From Patiriisocius sp047730165 (GTDB lineage Bacteria; Bacteroidota; Bacteroidia; Flavobacteriales; Flavobacteriaceae): a stretch of DNA of 64,000 bases. The position numbers and the translations under genes were made by a program. This document shows positions 18,325-27,640 of this stretch, in pieces. Position 1 is the first letter of the stretch. The number at the start of each line of letters is the position of its first letter. A model generated the notes under the pieces. That model was not told the origin of the DNA. It ran no database searches and was given only the letters and a program-made list of their open reading frames with translations. The stretch is taken from assembly GCF_047730165.1 (NCBI RefSeq), contig NZ_CP159834.1:2859958-2923957 (forward strand), given 5' to 3'.

Positions 18325-18834
18325 CTAGTCGACATTCTTAAACACTAAAAGAACTTCAGGACCACCTGGTAAAGTGATCGTTCCAGATACTTGCATCCCT
18401 AATTTTTCTAAAAGAGTAATAGAAGCAACATTCTCTTTCACTGTAAACGCGATATAATTAGTGATCGAACGGTCCTTTTTTACTTGCGCTATGAGCGCGG
18501 CTGCGGTCTCATATCCATAGCCCTTGCCCACTTCTGTATCTAAAAATGCAAAACCTAAGTCTGGCACATCGAGGCTTGGTCTTTTATAAAAGCCACAACA
18601 ACCTATAGGTTTTCTAGTGTCTTTGGCGAACGCGGTATACGTGCCATATCCCAGATTGTCGAAGCTAGGTAGATATCGTTCTGTAATTAGTTTTTCTACA
18701 TCTGCGATACTTTTCACATTGCGATCCCCAATAAACTGCAACCACCCCTTACTATTGAATAACTCAAAATAAAATGGCACATCCAGTATGGTGACTTCAT
18801 ACAGTAGTAGTCGAGCTGTTTCTATCGCTCTCAT
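18325..18834 (-). CDS. GNAT N-acetyltransferase (RimJ/RimL type)
   Basis: A 169-residue acetyl-CoA-dependent acetyltransferase. The N terminus IETARLLLYEVTILDVPFYF matches the TxRLxLR start of the Acetyltransf_3 group; GYGTYTAFAKDTRKPIGCCG and GKGYGYETAAALI contain the acetyl-CoA pyrophosphate-binding loop (Q/RxxGxG/A-like); NVASITLLEKLGMQVSG is the usual closing motif. Possible substrates include ribosomal protein N termini or small amines; not decidable. Single gene on the minus strand. Confidence 0.88.
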   Translation of the reverse strand: MRAIETARLLLYEVTILDVPFYFELFNSKGWLQFIGDRNVKSIADVEKLITERYLPSFDNLGYGTYTAFAKDTRKPIGCCGFYKRPSLDVPDLGFAFLDTEVGKGYGYETAAALIAQVKKDRSITNYIAFTVKENVASITLLEKLGMQVSGTITLPGGPEVLLVFKNVD

Positions 18835-19142
18835 TTTTAATTGTTTTAAGGGCTATAAATAGTTCATGGATAATCTAGTACATTGAGATGTTCCCTAGAC
18901 AGTTCTTTGATCGCATTAACTTACTACACAAAACACGTGCATCATATAGTCCAGTACCAAACAGGGATAAAGCTAAAGCTGTGTTCTTCCCTATTTCTCT
19001 AGCAAGTATGTAAGTCTTTAATATAAATACCGAATGCGTTATGGGTCACAATATTATATTTGGTTTACTTAAAGGCAGCTTTCTCTCGATCTGCCAGCAG
19101 ATGAAGTTTGCCTATTACCTGATGAAGTATCATGCTAAAAGT
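18835..19142. other. Intergenic stretch, possibly decayed coding DNA
   Basis: About 300 bases without a convincing gene. The plus strand has a 41-codon ORF at 18888-19013; the minus strand has short open pieces (for example around 19135-19070 and a following frame) separated by stops. Composition is less AT-rich than most spacers here, which would fit a degraded gene, but I cannot match any family. Confidence 0.25.
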
Positions 19143-19173
19143 AAAAAAGCCTCCAAGAATCTCGGAAGCTTTT
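19143..19173 (-). terminator. Terminator of glyA
   Basis: On the minus strand AAAGCTTCC pairs with GGAGGCTTT (one T-G wobble) around an 8-base loop and is followed by T6 (19143-19148 as A-run). It lies 24 bases after the glyA stop. Confidence 0.8.
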
Positions 19174-19196
19174 GTTTAATTATTTAACAATATTAA

Positions 19197-20471
19197 TTAC
19201 GCTACAAATAAAGGCTTCCCTTCCATCATTGTATTTACTCTAATTGCAATCACATCTAACTTATCATCATCTTCATAATTAGCCAAGGCTTCATCAATAA
19301 GATCTACAATGATTTGCATATCATCTTCTTTTAGTCCACGTGTTGTAATTGCAGCCGTACCAATTCTAATACCGCTGGTTACAAATGGAGATTTATCATC
19401 AAAAGGCACCATGTTTTTATTCACCGTGATATCTGCTTTTCCAAGCGCTTCTTCTGCTTGTTTTCCGTTGATGTTCTTGTTACGCAGATCAATCAACATC
19501 ATATGATTATCAGTACCGCCACTGATAATTTTATAGTCCTTCGCAACAAAAGCTTGTGCCATCACATCTGCATTCTTTTTTACTTGCACCATATAATGTA
19601 AAAACTCATCTGTCAAAGCTTCACCAAAGGCTATTGCTTTTGCAGCAATAATATGCTCTAAAGGTCCGCCTTGATTGCCAGGGAAAATACCACTGTCCAG
19701 CAAAGAAGACATCATTCTTTTCTTTCCATTTTTTAATGTGATGCCAAATGGGTTTTCAAAATCTTTACCCATCATAATCAATCCGCCACGAGGTCCACGT
19801 AATGTTTTGTGCGTCGTAGTTGTTACTACGTGACAATGTGGTAATGGGTCACTCAAGATACCCTTGGCTATTAATCCCGAAGGATGCGCAATGTCTGCCA
19901 ATAATATTGCCCCTACTTTGTCTGCAATAGCTCTAAAACGCTTATAATCAATCTCTCTTGAGTATGCCGAAGCCCCTGCGATTATCATCTTAGGTTGCTC
20001 TTTTACAGCAATTGCTTCTATCTTATCATAGTCAAGCATTCCTGTCTCTTCTTCTACTCCATAAAATACAGGGCTATATAATTTACCTGAAAAGTTTACA
20101 GGACTTCCGTGCGTTAAATGTCCACCGTGTGAAAGATCAAATCCTAAAAACTTATCTCCAGGATTTAAACAAGCCGCAAAAACAGCTGTGTTTGCTTGTG
20201 ATCCTGAGTGCGGCTGTACATTAGCATATGCAGCACCAAATAATTCTTTTGCTCTGTCAATTGCTATTTGCTCTACTTCATCTACAATTTCACATCCTCC
20301 ATAGTAACGTTTACCAGGATAGCCTTCTGCATATTTGTTCGTTAAAACAGAACCCGCAGCATCTAGCACTTGCTGGCTCACAAAATTTTCTGAAGCAATA
20401 AGTTCAAGACCATTTAATTGTCTGTCTTTTTCTGCTTCTATTAGTTCAAATATTATTTCGTCTCTTTTCAT
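19197..20471 (-). CDS. glyA: Serine hydroxymethyltransferase
   Basis: A 424-residue PLP enzyme that interconverts serine and glycine with tetrahydrofolate, supplying one-carbon units. Family hallmarks are ELIASENFVS near residue 22, YAEGYPGKRYYGGCE, the PLP-lysine segment VVTTTTHKTLRGPRGG (K about 227) and GTAAITTRGL towards the end. Full length and no anomaly. Monocistronic with its own terminator; its promoter lies in the 265-base divergent space shared with fahA. Confidence 0.98.
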   Translation of the reverse strand: MKRDEIIFELIEAEKDRQLNGLELIASENFVSQQVLDAAGSVLTNKYAEGYPGKRYYGGCEIVDEVEQIAIDRAKELFGAAYANVQPHSGSQANTAVFAACLNPGDKFLGFDLSHGGHLTHGSPVNFSGKLYSPVFYGVEEETGMLDYDKIEAIAVKEQPKMIIAGASAYSREIDYKRFRAIADKVGAILLADIAHPSGLIAKGILSDPLPHCHVVTTTTHKTLRGPRGGLIMMGKDFENPFGITLKNGKKRMMSSLLDSGIFPGNQGGPLEHIIAAKAIAFGEALTDEFLHYMVQVKKNADVMAQAFVAKDYKIISGGTDNHMMLIDLRNKNINGKQAEEALGKADITVNKNMVPFDDKSPFVTSGIRIGTAAITTRGLKEDDMQIIVDLIDEALANYEDDDKLDVIAIRVNTMMEGKPLFVA

Positions 20472-20563
20472 AGATAATAGTGGTTATTAGTCTTTGGTCT
20501 TTTTAATTTATTTTACTGAACTATTACGCAAGATTTCGCAGCGAGATTACTCTTTTCAATAAA

Positions 20564-20578
20564 ATTTCCGAAGTGAAA
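20564..20578. repeat. Copy of recurring intergenic motif ATTTCCGAAGT
   Basis: ATTTCCGAAGTGAAA, matching copies at 4894-4907 and 37029-37042. All three sit in short upstream regions of plus-strand genes. The shape TTTC-N6-GAAA is an imperfect palindrome. Confidence 0.35.
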
Positions 20579-20606
20579 AATCTGTTATTTACCGCCATAT
20601 TTATGC

Positions 20607-20642
20607 TTCAACTTCGGTTTCAACTTCGATTTCAACTTTATG
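20607..20642. repeat. Three tandem 12-base repeats upstream of fahA
   Basis: TTCAACTTCGGT, TTCAACTTCGAT and TTCAACTTTATG follow each other without spacing, ending 34 bases before the fahA -33 box. They could be a spaced set of activator sites or simple slippage. Confidence 0.6.
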
Positions 20643-20675
20643 AGTGTTAAACTTTGTCAAAAATAACAAAAGCAT

Positions 20676-20705
20676 TTGTCACGTATATCTTTAATTCTAT
20701 ATTTG
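20676..20705 (+). promoter_or_regulatory. Promoter of fahA
   Basis: TTG at 20676-20678, 19-base spacer, TATATTTG at 20698-20705: a full match to the Bacteroidetes sigma-A type promoter. It predicts a start of transcription near 20712 and a leader of about 25 nt. Confidence 0.72.
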
Positions 20706-20736
20706 ATCTATATTTTACTAACAGAAAATTAACACT

Positions 20737-22017
20737 ATGCCTTTAACTGCAAATAACCCTAAACGCAAATCTTGGATCAATGTTCGTGAGAACAGTGATT
20801 TTCCCATACAAAACATTCCTTTTGGTGTTTTTCTAACACGTGATGATGTCATTACCATTGGCACACGTATAGGAGATAACGCGATTGACCTTGGTGCTTT
20901 GCATCAACTTGGCTATTTTAAAGGAATAGACCTTACAGATGATATTTTTTTACAGGATAGCTTGAATGATTTTATTGCAGATGGTAGAAAGACATGGCGA
21001 TTGGTACGAAACAGAGTAAGTGATATTTTCTTAAAAGGAAATCACGAGTTGCAAAACAATAATGCTCACTGTGACAAAATACTCTTTAAAATGGAAGAGA
21101 TAGAAATGCAGCTTCCGGTAGATGTTGGTGATTATACAGATTTTTATGCCAGTAAAGAGCACGCGACAAATGTAGGCTCGTTGTTTAGAGATCCAGAAAA
21201 TGCTTTATTACCTAACTGGTTGCACATCCCTATAGGATATCATGGGCGCAGCAGTTCTATCATACCTTCTGGCACACCAGTGCATAGACCTGTAGGGCAA
21301 ACTAAACCTTCCACTGATGGTGGCCAACCAGGTTTCGGCCCATCTAAAGCACTAGACTTTGAACTTGAGATGGCATTTATTACTACAGATGCTAATGATC
21401 TAGGGAAACGAGTAAAACTAGAGGAAGCAGAAGATTACATTTTTGGATTGGTACAGTTTAATGACTGGAGTGCACGCGATATACAAGCCTGGGAATATGT
21501 GCCACTCGGACCGTTCTTAGGAAAGAGTTTTGCTTCTACCATTTCGCCGTGGATTGTAACACTAGATGCGCTAGAACCTTTTAGAACAAATGGCCCTGCG
21601 CAAGATCCTGCCCCACTACCCTACCTGAGTCAAGGTGGTAATATGAATTTTGACATCAACCTAGAAGTTGGGATTCAGCCAGAAGGTGGTGAAGAAACAG
21701 TGCTTGCAAAATCAAACTTTAAATATATGTATTGGTCTATGGCGCAACAGCTTACACATCACACTTTAAACGGATGCAACGTGCGCAGCGGTGACATGAT
21801 GGGAAGCGGAACGATTTCTGGCCCCACTAAAGACAGTTATGGGTCTATGCTAGAACTTACATGGAGAGGTCAAAACCCACTCACTTTAACTGACGGTACG
21901 GAGCGTAAATTTATCAATGACGGTGATAACGTAAAGATGCGTGCTTACTGTGAGAAAGATGGTTTGCGTATTGGCTTCGGAAATTGTGACGGGAAGGTAC
22001 TTCCGGCTATTGAGTAG
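20737..22017 (+). CDS. fahA: Fumarylacetoacetase
   Basis: A 426-residue enzyme for the last step of tyrosine/phenylalanine breakdown, hydrolysing fumarylacetoacetate to fumarate and acetoacetate. The N-terminal SH3-like domain starts PKRKSWINVRENSDFPIQN; DFYASKEHATNVGSLFRDP and HIPIGYHGRSSSI hold the catalytic histidine and substrate arginine; the metal-binding acidic residues are in the ALDFELEMAF segment. NDWSARDIQAWEYVPLGPF and MMGSGTISGPT are strongly conserved. The other pathway genes (hmgA, hppD) are not in the window. Carries its own promoter and a triple 12-base repeat in front. Confidence 0.97.
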   Translation: MPLTANNPKRKSWINVRENSDFPIQNIPFGVFLTRDDVITIGTRIGDNAIDLGALHQLGYFKGIDLTDDIFLQDSLNDFIADGRKTWRLVRNRVSDIFLKGNHELQNNNAHCDKILFKMEEIEMQLPVDVGDYTDFYASKEHATNVGSLFRDPENALLPNWLHIPIGYHGRSSSIIPSGTPVHRPVGQTKPSTDGGQPGFGPSKALDFELEMAFITTDANDLGKRVKLEEAEDYIFGLVQFNDWSARDIQAWEYVPLGPFLGKSFASTISPWIVTLDALEPFRTNGPAQDPAPLPYLSQGGNMNFDINLEVGIQPEGGEETVLAKSNFKYMYWSMAQQLTHHTLNGCNVRSGDMMGSGTISGPTKDSYGSMLELTWRGQNPLTLTDGTERKFINDGDNVKMRAYCEKDGLRIGFGNCDGKVLPAIE

Positions 22018-22206
22018 CATATTGTCTTGAGTCAAAATTTAAAAAATTAATCTAGCAATGCGAGCGATTGTTTTTAATTTGTAGGATTTTATTATTTCCG
22101 ACGAAATAAAAACCTAGCAAATCACTATACAAAATTCTCATAAACAAATAGATAACTATTTGGCACGCCATTTGGTTATATCTAACCGAACCAATACCTA
22201 TATATT

Positions 22207-23388
22207 ATGAAAAAGTTACTTTTTATACTTAGTATGGTATTGTTACTTACGAGTTGTAACAGTGCCAAGAGGAACCAGAAATTACTGGCGAAAGGAGATT
22301 ATGATCAAGCGATTGAGCTGGCTATAAGAAAATTGCAACGCGACAAAACGTCGGGTAAAAATGATGTACGTATAAGCTATCTTCAAGATGCGTTTAAGAA
22401 AATGGTCGCTCAAGACAATAGACGTCTAGACCTATTGAAAAAACAAAATAGCGTTTCAGCAGCAAAGAAAATTTACTACACCTACCAGAATATGGCTTTT
22501 ATTCAGGAAAAGATACGCCCTTTATTACCATTAAATTATAAATCTGGTAAGCAAGCTACCTTTAAAATGGTAGATTATCTTGGTGCTATCAACACAGCAC
22601 AGAAGGTACTTATAGATGCGCTTGCGCAAGAGGCGCAGCTCTATATGGATCGTGAGACTATTGCAGATTATAGAACGGCATACACTATATACTGCGAACT
22701 GGAAGAGCTTGACCCTTATTATGCAGGGGTACAACAGTTAAAAGAGGATGCACGTTTTTACGGGACAGACTTTGTATATGTGACACTCAATAATAGAAGT
22801 GGTCAAATAATACCCACGAGACTTGAAAGGGATCTACTCAATTTTAATACCTACGGCCTAGATAATTTCTGGACAGAATATCATAATGAACGAAACCAAG
22901 ATATTGCCTACAACTATGGTATCTCATTAAACTTTAAAAACATTTCTATTACTCCTGAGCGTGTGAGCGAACGAGAAGAAAGAAGAACAAAACGCATTAA
23001 AGATGGATGGGAATATGTACTGGATATAGAAGGGAATGTTAAGAAGGACAGCCTGGACAATGATATAAAAAGGGACAAATACACCACGGTATCTGCGAGA
23101 ATTACGTATACAAAACAGACGAAAGCAACCTACGTTGAGGGCGCTGTTGTCTATAGAGATTTAGTAAGCAGAAGAGACATCAATCGTTATCCCTTGGCTA
23201 GTGAGTTTATCTTTGAAAATGAATTTGCTCGATATAGAGGTGACAAACGTGCTTTAACAAAGCAAGATCTTAAATTTTTACAATATGACTTTATTCCATT
23301 TCCATTAAATGAACAAATGGTATTTGACGCTGGAGAGGATATAAAAATAAGACTCAAGGAAATATTAACGAATAACAGATTGCAATAA
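22207..23388 (+). CDS. Lipoprotein of unknown function with TPR-like N terminus
   Basis: A 393-residue lipoprotein (signal and lipobox LLLTSC, C at about 18). Residues 20-130 are helical with a repeat-like pattern (LAKGDYDQAIELAIRKLQRD), resembling a tetratricopeptide unit; the rest is mixed and charged, with segments such as FVYVTLNNRSGQIIPTRLER and TVSARITYTKQTKATYVEGA that look like a beta-rich domain. I do not recognise a named family; similar proteins are annotated hypothetical in Flavobacteriaceae. It stands alone between fahA and a strong terminator, so context gives no clue beyond an envelope location. Confidence 0.8.
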   Translation: MKKLLFILSMVLLLTSCNSAKRNQKLLAKGDYDQAIELAIRKLQRDKTSGKNDVRISYLQDAFKKMVAQDNRRLDLLKKQNSVSAAKKIYYTYQNMAFIQEKIRPLLPLNYKSGKQATFKMVDYLGAINTAQKVLIDALAQEAQLYMDRETIADYRTAYTIYCELEELDPYYAGVQQLKEDARFYGTDFVYVTLNNRSGQIIPTRLERDLLNFNTYGLDNFWTEYHNERNQDIAYNYGISLNFKNISITPERVSEREERRTKRIKDGWEYVLDIEGNVKKDSLDNDIKRDKYTTVSARITYTKQTKATYVEGAVVYRDLVSRRDINRYPLASEFIFENEFARYRGDKRALTKQDLKFLQYDFIPFPLNEQMVFDAGEDIKIRLKEILTNNRLQ

Positions 23389-23418
23389 AAAAAAGGCTCC
23401 TTAATAGGAGCCTTTTTT
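23389..23418. terminator. Bidirectional terminator between converging genes
   Basis: AAAAAAGGCTCC (23389-23400) and GGAGCCTTTTTT (23407-23418) form a perfect stem with a 6-base loop and T-runs on both strands. It begins directly after the lipoprotein stop and ends at the ytxJ stop. Confidence 0.9.
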
Positions 23419-23804
23419 CATATGTGTTTTTCTAAGGCGTCTGCCTGAATGCCATGATGCGCAGCGTGCGCTACAGCGACTCCATTTTTCACCACAATTA
23501 ATTGGGGACTTTGATGCAACACTTGAAAGGTAAAACCTATCTCATCACTGATGTTTCGGTACGTAAGCAAGTCTAAATAGTAGAGCTTAAGTTGTTCGTC
23601 TTTTAAGGAATATGTAGACTCAAACTGTCTTAATACCATTCTAGATATTCCGCAGCGTGTGCTGTGTTTGAAGATAGCCACAGGCCTGCTCATGGACAGC
23701 TCTTTTATCTCTTCGAGTTGGCTTATGTCAGAAAGTATATGCCACGGCACTTGATTTTCTGTTTTTTCTTCTTTCGTTTTTTTTGATTTACTAAATAATC
23801 CCAT
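23418..23804 (-). CDS. ytxJ: Bacillithiol system redox-active protein YtxJ
   Basis: A 128-residue thioredoxin-fold protein of the monothiol bacilliredoxin-like family. It has the conserved block PVAIFKHSTRCGISRMVLRQ with a single active cysteine (RCGIS), and a cis-proline region HQSPQLIVV. In Firmicutes YtxJ is predicted to work with the thiol bacillithiol; the Bacteroidetes members are annotated alike. This implies the host makes bacillithiol, but the bsh genes are not in the window. Single gene on the minus strand, converging with the unknown lipoprotein. Confidence 0.9.
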   Translation of the reverse strand: MGLFSKSKKTKEEKTENQVPWHILSDISQLEEIKELSMSRPVAIFKHSTRCGISRMVLRQFESTYSLKDEQLKLYYLDLLTYRNISDEIGFTFQVLHQSPQLIVVKNGVAVAHAAHHGIQADALEKHI

Positions 23805-23868
23805 CGCATTAATTTTTCAATAAAGATACAGGTTCAATTTTAGAACATTCTTAATAATATCCAAATAA

Positions 23869-24717
23869 CTCAACAAAACAGACGCTACTACAGGAACTAA
23901 TAGTGATGACGCTGCTTGATTTTCGTAAACCGCTTCAGGTAATCGAACAATAACACTTGACTCTGGCATAGATCTAGATGCGCCTGATACTAGAGTATTC
24001 ATCTATGTTAACTGTACAGACTTAAATGAACTAGCCACTGATGATGATTTTGGACCTGGTTTTACATCTTTAATAGGAAATTTTGCTGTAACAGCGGGAA
24101 CTGAGTATTTGACCCAGTGGGATGACAGATGGTCAACAGAAGAATTTGACTGGGAGCTTAACTTTAACGGACCAGAATGTAACGTAGTAGCTAATATTGC
24201 TATTAGTGATATTACAGACGTATCTGCAGTTGTATCTTGGGACGATGAGGCTATAGCAGTTGATGGTTATCAAGTAGGTGCATACAATGCTGGTACTGAT
24301 GATTTAGCATATGTTTCACCGCTACTTCCAGCAGGAACCGTTATGGATGATGCTACTGGATTATCAAGCGATTCTATGTATGAAGCTGTTGTTGTTTCTA
24401 TATGTAATCTACAAGATGAAATATTTGTAGTTTCTGAAAGACTTACAATTACTACATTAGCACTTGGTCTTTCAGACTCTGCAATTGTAGGATACACAGT
24501 TTCTCCTAACCCAGCTAAAAACTCAATTAACTTAAATGCTGCATTTAGCATTGAAAATGAAATTATAAGCAAAGTATTAGGACAAAAAGTGGTGACTAAT
24601 AAAGTTGGTAGCGCTGCGCTAACACTTGATATTTCTAACTTACAAGTAGGCACTTACTTTATGAAGGCTACTTTAAACGGTATCGACGTTGCTGAACGTT
24701 TTATTAAGCAATATTGA
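23869..24717 (+). pseudogene. Decayed T9SS-secreted fibronectin type III protein gene
   Basis: The open end (24109-24717) carries a fibronectin type III domain (from about CNVVANIAISDITDVSAVVSW) and a T9SS type A C-terminal sorting domain (VSPNPAKNSINLNAAF ... LDISNLQVGTYFMKA, ending RFIKQY). Coding sense continues upstream in the same frame through 24001 (IYVNCTDLNELATDDDFG) to about 23881, where DATTGTNSDDAA is followed by TGA (23917-23919), FS, TAA (23926-23928), then TASGNRTITLDSG. Intact relatives read AWFSYTA here, so the stops replace Trp and Tyr. Further upstream a third stop (23866-23868) follows and no start codon or signal peptide exists, so the 5' end is lost. A start inside, such as 24109, would give an unexported protein. 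Followed by a strong terminator. Confidence 0.85.
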
Positions 24718-24740
24718 ATTAGGTTAAAATCTAATAATTT

Positions 24741-24774
24741 AAAAAAGCCGCCCCAATGGGACGGCTTTTTTTTT
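24741..24774 (+). terminator. Intrinsic terminator
   Basis: GCCGCCCC (24747-24754) pairs with GGGACGGC (24758-24765) with one mismatch and a three-base loop, flanked by A6 and T9. Remains functional-looking behind the decayed T9SS gene. Confidence 0.85.
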
Positions 24775-24929
24775 GTCATAATGTCCTGTAGATAGCTCAC
24801 TCTAAAGGACATTCTGTCTTAAATATACAATGGCTTACTATTTGAAATAGGTGTTATAATTACAAACGAACATAACATTTCAGCACGAGTACCATTCTTA
24901 TATCTGAAATTTTCAATAAATAATAAATC

Positions 24930-27539
24930 ATGAATTTTAATAATTATACTATAAAAAGTCAAGAGGCAATAGAACGGGCGCAACAGCTTGCGCAAGAATA
25001 TGGTCACCAACAAATAGAGAATGAACACATCTTAAAGGCCATTTTTGAAGTGGACGAAAATGTGACGCCGTTTCTTCTTAAAAAACTAAATGTAAACCTT
25101 CCGCTTTTACACCAGATTATCGATAAGCAAATAGCCTCTTTATTCAAAGTATCTGGAGGTGATTTAATGTTTTCACGAGCAGCAGGAAAAACTCTAAACG
25201 ACGCGAGCATTATAGCAAAGAAAATGAACGATGAGTTTGTCTCACTAGAGCATCTATTACTCGCCATATTTGATTCAAAGAGCAGCATAGCACAGAGCCT
25301 AAAAGATCAAGGCGTTACAGAAAAAGGACTAAAAACAGCCATTGACGAGTTGCGTAAAGGCGATAGAGTGACTTCACAAAGTGCAGAAGAAACCTATAAT
25401 GCATTAAACAAGTATGCAAAAAATTTAAACCAATTAGCACGCGACGGCAAACTTGACCCAGTCATTGGAAGGGATGAAGAAATACGACGCATTTTACAAA
25501 TCTTAACCCGTCGTACTAAGAACAATCCGATTCTTGTAGGAGAACCAGGTACTGGAAAAACGGCCATTGCAGAAGGGCTTGCACATAGAATAGTAGATGG
25601 AGATGTACCAGAAAATCTAAAATCAAAAGAAGTGTATTCCTTAGACATGGGTGCCTTAATTGCTGGAGCAAAGTTTAAAGGCGAATTTGAAGAACGTCTT
25701 AAAGCAGTGATAAGAGAAGTAACCTCCAGCGATGGAGATATTGTACTCTTTATTGATGAGATCCACACCCTTGTAGGTGCTGGAGGTGGACAAGGCGCTA
25801 TGGATGCTGCGAACATTTTAAAACCTGCACTTGCTAGAGGAGAGCTTAGAGCAATAGGTGCTACGACACTAGATGAATATCAAAAATTCTTTGAAAAAGA
25901 TAAAGCACTCGAGCGACGATTTCAAAAAGTAGTGGTTGATGAACCGGATACGGAAAGCGCAATTTCAATTCTTCGTGGTATTAAAGAAAAATATGAAACT
26001 CATCATAAAGTACGTATTAAAGATGATGCTATCATTGCAGCTGTTGAGCTATCACAACGCTATATTACCAATCGTTTTTTACCAGATAAAGCCATTGACT
26101 TAATGGATGAGGCTGCTAGTAAAATGCGTATGGAGATTAATAGCAAACCTGAAGAACTAGATGTCCTAGACAGAAAAGTAATGCAGTTAGAGATTGAACT
26201 CGCCGCGATTAAAAGAGAAAAGGATGAGTCAAAGTTAAAGACTTTACGCAGCGATCTCGCAAATCTCAAAGAAGAGCGCAATGAGTTAAACGCAAAATGG
26301 AAGAGTGAAAAAGAAGTGGTAGAGCAAGTGCAAAACCTTAAAACCGAAATAGAATCGTTTAAAGCAGAAGCAGAACGAGCAGAGCGCGATGGTGATTTCG
26401 GAAAAGTAGCAGAATTACGGTACGGTAAGATCAAAGAAGCGCAAGAATCACTCTCAAAATTAGAAACACAGCTTGCAGAAAATCAAGATGAACATTCTCT
26501 AATTAAAGAGGAGGTAACTCAAGAAGACATCGCAGAGATTGTGGCAAAATGGACGGGAATCCCAGTAACAAAGATGCTACAGAGCGATCGCGAAAAGTTA
26601 TTGCGTTTAGAAGATGAGCTGCACAAACGTGTCGTAGGTCAAGAAGAAGCTATTGTAGCTGTTAGTGATGCCGTGAGAAGAAGTCGTGCAGGATTGCAAG
26701 ACCAGAAAAAACCCTTAGGTAGTTTCTTATTTTTAGGAACCACAGGGGTAGGTAAAACAGAACTTGCAAAAGCACTAGCTACTTATATGTTTGATGACGA
26801 AAATGCCATGACACGTATAGATATGAGTGAATATCAAGAACGTCATAGTGTGAGCAGATTAATAGGAGCACCTCCAGGATATGTAGGGTATGATGAAGGC
26901 GGACAATTGACAGAAGCCGTGAGACGCAAACCGTATTCTGTAGTGCTACTGGATGAAGTAGAAAAAGCACATCCAGACACTTTCAACATCTTATTACAGG
27001 TTTTAGATGAAGGACGATTAACAGATAATAAAGGTCGCGTTGCAGATTTTAAAAATGCCATCATTATTATGACAAGCAACATAGGAAGTGAAATTATTCA
27101 GCAAAAATTTGAATCTTTAAAAGATCCTGAGACAGCGATGGAAGCGGCTAAAGTTGAAGTTCTAGGTTTACTCAAACAAACGGTGCGTCCAGAATTTCTA
27201 AATAGGATTGACGATATTATTATGTTCACTCCATTAACTAAAGATCATATCACAAAAATTGTTGGTTTACAAATTAAGGGAGTTACAAAAATGCTCACTA
27301 AACAAGGAATCACAATGGATGCAACGCAAGAAGCAATACGTTACTTAGCAGAAAAAGGATATGACCCACAGTATGGAGCACGACCTGTAAAACGTGTGAT
27401 TCAAAAAGAAGTACTTAATTCTTTGTCTAAGGAGATCCTAGCAGGTAAGGTAACAACAGATAGTATTATCTTATTAGATAGTTTTGATGATACGCTGGTT
27501 TTTAGAAACCAGGACACCGTACTTGAAGATGCTAACTAA
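24930..27539 (+). CDS. clpB: ATP-dependent disaggregase ClpB
   Basis: A 869-residue hexameric AAA+ chaperone that, with DnaK, extracts proteins from aggregates after heat stress. Order: Clp N-domain repeats (1-145), NBD1 with Walker A GEPGTGKT (about 206-213) and Walker B VLFIDEIHTL, the middle coiled-coil domain (about 405-525, the feature that separates ClpB from ClpA/C), NBD2 with Walker A GTTGVGKTE (about 604) and Walker B VVLLDEVEKAHPD, and the C-terminal D2-small domain with GYDPQYGARPVKRVIQ. No ClpP-binding tripeptide is seen, as expected. ATG 24930 gives the usual MNFNNYTIKSQEAIERA. Monocistronic between two terminators. No heat-shock operator was recognised. Confidence 0.98.
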   Translation: MNFNNYTIKSQEAIERAQQLAQEYGHQQIENEHILKAIFEVDENVTPFLLKKLNVNLPLLHQIIDKQIASLFKVSGGDLMFSRAAGKTLNDASIIAKKMNDEFVSLEHLLLAIFDSKSSIAQSLKDQGVTEKGLKTAIDELRKGDRVTSQSAEETYNALNKYAKNLNQLARDGKLDPVIGRDEEIRRILQILTRRTKNNPILVGEPGTGKTAIAEGLAHRIVDGDVPENLKSKEVYSLDMGALIAGAKFKGEFEERLKAVIREVTSSDGDIVLFIDEIHTLVGAGGGQGAMDAANILKPALARGELRAIGATTLDEYQKFFEKDKALERRFQKVVVDEPDTESAISILRGIKEKYETHHKVRIKDDAIIAAVELSQRYITNRFLPDKAIDLMDEAASKMRMEINSKPEELDVLDRKVMQLEIELAAIKREKDESKLKTLRSDLANLKEERNELNAKWKSEKEVVEQVQNLKTEIESFKAEAERAERDGDFGKVAELRYGKIKEAQESLSKLETQLAENQDEHSLIKEEVTQEDIAEIVAKWTGIPVTKMLQSDREKLLRLEDELHKRVVGQEEAIVAVSDAVRRSRAGLQDQKKPLGSFLFLGTTGVGKTELAKALATYMFDDENAMTRIDMSEYQERHSVSRLIGAPPGYVGYDEGGQLTEAVRRKPYSVVLLDEVEKAHPDTFNILLQVLDEGRLTDNKGRVADFKNAIIIMTSNIGSEIIQQKFESLKDPETAMEAAKVEVLGLLKQTVRPEFLNRIDDIIMFTPLTKDHITKIVGLQIKGVTKMLTKQGITMDATQEAIRYLAEKGYDPQYGARPVKRVIQKEVLNSLSKEILAGKVTTDSIILLDSFDDTLVFRNQDTVLEDAN

Positions 27540-27604
27540 TTAATGTTGCCTCTTAGGCACTTCACAAATGTGTAGCCTATTAATTTATAATTCATTCTAA
27601 AACC

Positions 27605-27640
27605 ACCCTTCTTATTCTTCTGAAACAGAAAGGGTTTTTT
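27605..27640 (+). terminator. Probable terminator of clpB
   Basis: ACCCTT (27605-27610) and AAGGGT (27630-27635) form a short stem with a 19-base loop and T6 behind it. The stem is only six pairs, so it is weaker than the others in the window. Confidence 0.5.

Noticed and set aside
18888..19013. 41-codon plus-strand ORF between GNAT and glyA genes
   Set aside because: No signal, domain or membrane pattern; alternative frames on the other strand look as good, so no gene is claimed.
20607..20642. CRISPR-like array
   Set aside because: Units are 12 bases, adjacent and without spacers, and no cas gene is present.
23817..24002. 61-codon minus-strand ORF opposite the T9SS pseudogene
   Set aside because: The plus strand carries a recognisable protein in this region; the minus ORF has no independent support.
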